Shown: positions 60,496 to 64,000 of the stretch, piece by piece
Position numbering within the stretch: the stretch's first letter is position 1
How the letters are laid out: every line of letters begins with the position of its first letter
DNA from: Hymenobacter sediminicola
GTDB taxonomy: Bacteria > Bacteroidota > Bacteroidia > Cytophagales > Hymenobacteraceae
Direction of reading: 5' to 3'
NCBI RefSeq assembly: GCF_014250515.1
Contig: NZ_CP060202.1
Location: forward strand, 2,167,001 to 2,231,000
DNA length: 64,000 nucleotides
Notes under the pieces: model-generated
The model's input: only the letters and a program-made list of their open reading frames with translations
Told to the model about the DNA's origin: nothing
Database searches by the model: none
Program-made: the position numbers and the translations under genes

Positions 60496-63096
60496 ATGGC
60501 GGAAGGCGAAAAAATCATTCCGATTAACATCGAAGACGAGATGCGTGGCGCCTACATCGACTACTCGATGTCGGTTATCATCTCCCGGGCGCTGCCCGAT
60601 GTGCGCGACGGCCTTAAGCCCGTGCACCGGCGCGTGCTGTACGGCATGAGCGAGCTGGGCGTTTCCTACAACAAATCCTATAAAAAATCAGCCCGTATTG
60701 TGGGCGAGGTGCTGGGTAAGTACCATCCGCACGGCGACTCCTCGGTATATGATACCATGGTACGCATGGCCCAGGACTGGAGCCTGCGCTACCCGCTCGT
60801 AGATGGACAGGGTAACTTCGGTAGCATCGACGGCGACTCGCCGGCCGCCATGCGTTATACCGAAGCCCGCCTCAAGCGCTTGGCCGACGAAATGCTCGGC
60901 GACCTGGATAAAGAGACGGTCGACTTTCAGCCTAACTTCGACGACTCGCTGGAAGAGCCGAGCGTGATGCCGGCCAAGTTTCCGAACCTGCTGGTGAACG
61001 GAACGACCGGTATTGCCGTGGGTATGGCTACCAACATGGCGCCCCACAACCTGACGGAAGTGGTCAGCGGCATTATTGCCTACCTCGACAACCCGGAGAT
61101 TACCATTGCCGAGTTGATGGAGCACGTTACCGCGCCGGACTTTCCGACGGGTGGCACTATCTACGGCTATGAGGGTGTAAAGCAGGCCTTCGAAACCGGC
61201 CGGGGCCGAGTAGTAGTGCGGGCTAAAGCCCACTACGAAACCTTGCCCAGCGGCAAGGAGCAGATCATCATCACCGAAATTCCCTATATGGTGAATAAGG
61301 CGGCGATGATTGAGAAAACTGCTGCCCTGATCAACGACAAGAAGATTGAAGGCATTGCCGACCTGCGGGACGAGTCGGACCGCGACGGTATGCGCATCGT
61401 GTATGACCTGAAGCGCGACGCCATGCCCAACGTGGTGCTCAACCAGCTCTACCGCTACACGCAATTGCAGTCTTCGTTCGGTGTCAACAACGTGTGCCTG
61501 GTAAAAGGCCGCCCAATGACGCTCAACCTCAAGGAGCTGATTCACTACTTCGTGGAGCACCGTGCCGACGTGGTAGTGCGTCGCACCCGCTACGAGCTGG
61601 CCGAGGCCCAGAAGCGCGCCCACATCTTGGAAGGCTTGCTCATTGCGCTGGACCACCTCGACGAAGTTATTGCCCTGATCCGCGGCTCGCGCGACGGCGA
61701 AGTGGCCCGTGCCCAACTCATCGAGCGTTTCTCGCTGAGTGAAGTGCAGGCCCGCGCCATCTTGGATATGCGTCTGCAGCGCCTCACCGGCCTGGAGCGC
61801 GATAAAATAGTGGCTGAATACGACGAGCTGATGAAGCTCGTGGACTACCTGAAGTCGGTACTCGCCTCGGATGAGCTGCAGCGCCAGATCATCAAGGACG
61901 AGCTGACCGAAATCCGGGAGCGGTACGGCGACGCCCGCCGCACGGCTATCGAGTACGCCGGCGGCGACTTCTCCATGGAGGATATGATTGCCGACGAGAG
62001 CATGGTCATCACCATCTCCAACGATGGCTACATCAAGCGCACGGCCCTCAATGAGTACCGTTCGCAGGGCCGTGGCGGCGTAGGGGCCCGTGGCGCCGCT
62101 TCCAAGCAGGATGACTTCACGGAACATCTGTTTGTGGCCACCACGCACGAATACCTGCTGTTCTTCACGGAACTGGGCCGTGTATTCTGGCTGAAAGTGT
62201 ACGAAGTTCCGGAAGGAGGGAAGGCTGCCAAAGGCCGGCCTATCCAAAACCTGATTGAAATTCCGCGCGAAGATGCGGTGCGCTCTGTGCTCAACGTGCG
62301 TGGCCTCCGCGACCCAGACTATCTGGAAAATACTTACCTGATGTTCTGCACCGAGCAGGGTACAGTAAAGAAAACGCCGCTGGAGGCTTACTCGCGGCCG
62401 CGTGCAGCCGGTATCAACGCCATTACTATCAACGAAGGCGACCGTCTGCTCGATGTACGCTTGACGAACGGCAATTCCGAAGTAGTAGTGGCGCTGCGTT
62501 CCGGCCGGGCCGTACGTTTCCCGGAAGGCAAAGTACGCTCCATGGGCCGTACCGCCGCCGGGGTGCGCGGCATTACGCTGGCCGATGAATCGGACCGGGT
62601 AGTTGGTATGGTGTGTGTGTCGGATCCGAGTCAGGAACTGCTGGTGGTATCGGAAAATGGCTACGGCAAACGCTCCGAACTAGACGAATACCGTATCACC
62701 AATCGTGGTGGTAAGGGTGTCCGGGCCATGAAAATTACCGAGAAAACCGGGGCGCTGGTAGCCATCAAGGATGTGAATGATACCGATGATTTGATGATCA
62801 TCAACAAATCAGGTATTACGATTCGTCTGCGAGTAGCTGATCTGCGCATCATTGGCCGGGCTACACAAGGTGTGCGGCTACTGAAAATCAATGAAGGCGA
62901 CGAAATTTCTTCGGTAGCTAAAGTAGCTGCTGAAGAAGATAAGGACCTAGAATCTGATGCTGTTCTCGACGGCGTTCCTGTGGCGGCTGTTGATGCAGAG
63001 CTGCTGGATGCCGAGCCCGATGGAATCGACTCTGATGAGGATGAGGATGAGGACGTTGAGGACACTGATGAGGACGCAACTGACGACGAACTGTAA
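60496..63096 (+). CDS. gyrA: DNA gyrase subunit A
   Basis: An 866-residue type II topoisomerase subunit that, with GyrB, introduces negative supercoils. The catalytic tyrosine is Tyr121 in AMRYTEARL; the quinolone region [15 protein letters not shown] has Ser82 and Asp86, the usual susceptible-type residues. The C-terminal beta-pinwheel includes the GyrA box as [10 protein letters not shown] rather than the canonical QRRGGKG. The last ~45 residues form a very acidic tail ([20 protein letters not shown]). Start at 60496 ([15 protein letters not shown]) fits. A terminator follows at 63113-63144. Confidence 0.98.
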   Translation: MAEGEKIIPINIEDEMRGAYIDYSMSVIISRALPDVRDGLKPVHRRVLYGMSELGVSYNKSYKKSARIVGEVLGKYHPHGDSSVYDTMVRMAQDWSLRYPLVDGQGNFGSIDGDSPAAMRYTEARLKRLADEMLGDLDKETVDFQPNFDDSLEEPSVMPAKFPNLLVNGTTGIAVGMATNMAPHNLTEVVSGIIAYLDNPEITIAELMEHVTAPDFPTGGTIYGYEGVKQAFETGRGRVVVRAKAHYETLPSGKEQIIITEIPYMVNKAAMIEKTAALINDKKIEGIADLRDESDRDGMRIVYDLKRDAMPNVVLNQLYRYTQLQSSFGVNNVCLVKGRPMTLNLKELIHYFVEHRADVVVRRTRYELAEAQKRAHILEGLLIALDHLDEVIALIRGSRDGEVARAQLIERFSLSEVQARAILDMRLQRLTGLERDKIVAEYDELMKLVDYLKSVLASDELQRQIIKDELTEIRERYGDARRTAIEYAGGDFSMEDMIADESMVITISNDGYIKRTALNEYRSQGRGGVGARGAASKQDDFTEHLFVATTHEYLLFFTELGRVFWLKVYEVPEGGKAAKGRPIQNLIEIPREDAVRSVLNVRGLRDPDYLENTYLMFCTEQGTVKKTPLEAYSRPRAAGINAITINEGDRLLDVRLTNGNSEVVVALRSGRAVRFPEGKVRSMGRTAAGVRGITLADESDRVVGMVCVSDPSQELLVVSENGYGKRSELDEYRITNRGGKGVRAMKITEKTGALVAIKDVNDTDDLMIINKSGITIRLRVADLRIIGRATQGVRLLKINEGDEISSVAKVAAEEDKDLESDAVLDGVPVAAVDAELLDAEPDGIDSDEDEDEDVEDTDEDATDDEL

Positions 63097-63112
63097 GAAA
63101 TTTTAGAAGGCC

Positions 63113-63144
63113 AGAGGCTGGGCGTTTCAAAGCGTCCAGCTTCT
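63113..63144 (+). terminator. Terminator after gyrA
   Basis: AGAGGCTGGGCG TTTCAAAG CGTCCAGCTTCT, a 12-base stem with two G-T pairs, followed by TTCTTTC. It begins 16 bases after the gyrA stop. Confidence 0.8.
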
Positions 63145-63246
63145 TTCTTTCAGCCGGGGCAGTAGCAGCGCTGAACTTCGCACCGTATTTCCCCGTTTCC
63201 TGTGCAATTCCTTTCTTTCACCTGAACATTCTTCAGAAAACTCCCT

Positions 63247-64000
63247 ATGAAGAAGCTACTTCTGACGCTTGTCGCTGCGGCGGCGCTGACCTCCGCTTCG
63301 GCCCAAAATTCGGCCGTAACGAATGCCATCCTGAACCAACGCCAAGGCCTGCTCGATAAAGCACGTACTGATATTGACAAGGCAATTGTCAATGAGAAAA
63401 CGCAGGGCAAAGCCAAAACCTGGTTTACCCGTGGTGAAATCTACGAGGGGATGGCCGCCAGCCCAATCTATAGCAAAAACCTGAGTGCCGGTGAAGGCAC
63501 ACGCGTCGCGTTCGAGTCTTACCAGAAAGCTATTCAGCTTGATGGCAAAGACGGAGAATTTGGCAAACAGGCGGTTGCTAAACTTGACAACCTGTATGGC
63601 GCGGCTCTGAACGCCGGCGTAGAAAGCTACAACGGCAAGAACTACGATGAGGCCATTAAGTCGTATAAAATGGCTCAGCAGATCCGTCCACAAGACACGA
63701 CGGCATATCTGTATGCGGCGTATGCTGCGGAAGCTAAGCAGGATTTTACCTCCGCTAGATCCACGTATGATCAGTTGGTGGCGATGAATTATAAGTCGCC
63801 CCAGATGTATGGTCGCATGCTGCAGATTGCTCGCCAGGAAAAGAACGACCAGGAGGCTATGAAAGTAGTGGAGCAAGCGCTGAAAGCGTATCCTAACAAC
63901 AAGGGCTTCATGCTAGAGGAACTCAATATGTATTTGAGTGCTGGCCGTGGCAAAGAAGCGCTTGGCAAAATCGAGCGTGCTATTCAGGCAGACCCTACTA
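63247..64000 (+). CDS. Exported TPR-repeat protein (cut by window end)
   Basis: A signal peptide (KKLLLTLVAAAALTSASAQ) precedes tetratricopeptide-like helical repeats, for example AWFTRGEIY-like KTWFTRGEIYEGMA, AFESYQKAIQLDGKDGEFGK, YNGKNYDEAIKSYKMAQQIR and QEAMKVVEQALKAYPNNKGF. It has at least 251 codons before the edge. TPR proteins of this kind sit in the periplasm as scaffolds, for example in cell-envelope or T9SS complexes. Full length and partners lie outside the window. Confidence 0.88.
   Translation, partial: MKKLLLTLVAAAALTSASAQNSAVTNAILNQRQGLLDKARTDIDKAIVNEKTQGKAKTWFTRGEIYEGMAASPIYSKNLSAGEGTRVAFESYQKAIQLDGKDGEFGKQAVAKLDNLYGAALNAGVESYNGKNYDEAIKSYKMAQQIRPQDTTAYLYAAYAAEAKQDFTSARSTYDQLVAMNYKSPQMYGRMLQIARQEKNDQEAMKVVEQALKAYPNNKGFMLEELNMYLSAGRGKEALGKIERAIQADPT

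Noticed and set aside
60688..62247. 519-codon minus-strand frame inside gyrA
   Set aside because: Long antisense frame caused by GC-rich codon bias opposite a highly conserved gene; no family resemblance.

Overview
The window looks like a chromosomal stretch from a GC-rich Bacteroidota, most likely a Hymenobacter-like member of the Cytophagales. Reasons seen in the sequence: a type IX secretion C-terminal sorting domain, lipoproteins and surface proteins of Bacteroidota type, starts that lack Shine-Dalgarno sequences, start-proximal TAnnTTTG-like promoter elements, and high GC coding DNA broken by short AT-rich intergenic islands. Most of it is core metabolism and envelope biology; the genus is an inference.

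Layout. 1-9.8 kb: start of a P-type ATPase (partial), D-lactate dehydrogenase, DUF5996 protein, PAS histidine kinase, DUF547 protein divergent from an ArsS-type radical SAM enzyme, PAP2 phosphatase coupled to hemF, GNAT enzyme. 9.8-22.6 kb: fused 2-oxoacid dehydrogenase E1, a 1383-residue calcium-binding-repeat T9SS surface protein, a BamA/TamA-like outer membrane protein divergent from a TrmH-type RNA methyltransferase, and an ECF sigma / anti-sigma-like / beta-barrel operon. 22.6-34.8 kb: the accessory-looking part. It has two adjacent giant genes, one joining a PGRP/T7-lysozyme-like amidase, an alpha/beta hydrolase and a caspase, the other joining an LCAT-like lipase, a leucyl-aminopeptidase-N-like domain and a CHAT protease, preceded by an AT-rich promoter island with a palindrome. 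Upstream on the same strand are a CoA-binding protein, an FAD dehydrogenase and a membrane-anchored patatin. A cobalamin riboswitch then points at a hotdog thioesterase. 34.8-46.3 kb: MFS transporter, DUF2911 protein, tryptophan dioxygenase, 7TM-DISM histidine kinase, serine dehydratase beta subunit, TolC/HlyD efflux pair without a pump, gpsA. 46.3-64 kb: housekeeping and small proteins (DUF4259, EamA half-transporter, GT-C transferase, Maf, DUF1015, pdxH, YqgE, DUF349), a tRNA-Thr next to a 27-bp palindromic terminator, an L,D-transpeptidase, an HD phosphohydrolase, gyrA and a TPR protein cut by the window end.

The best candidate for an undescribed system is the 22676-29056 pair: two caspase-clan proteases, each fused to its own serine hydrolase, encoded back to back in one orientation, with apparently intact catalytic residues. 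It resembles bacterial conflict or cell-suicide effectors, but its activity, trigger and targets cannot be read from this window.
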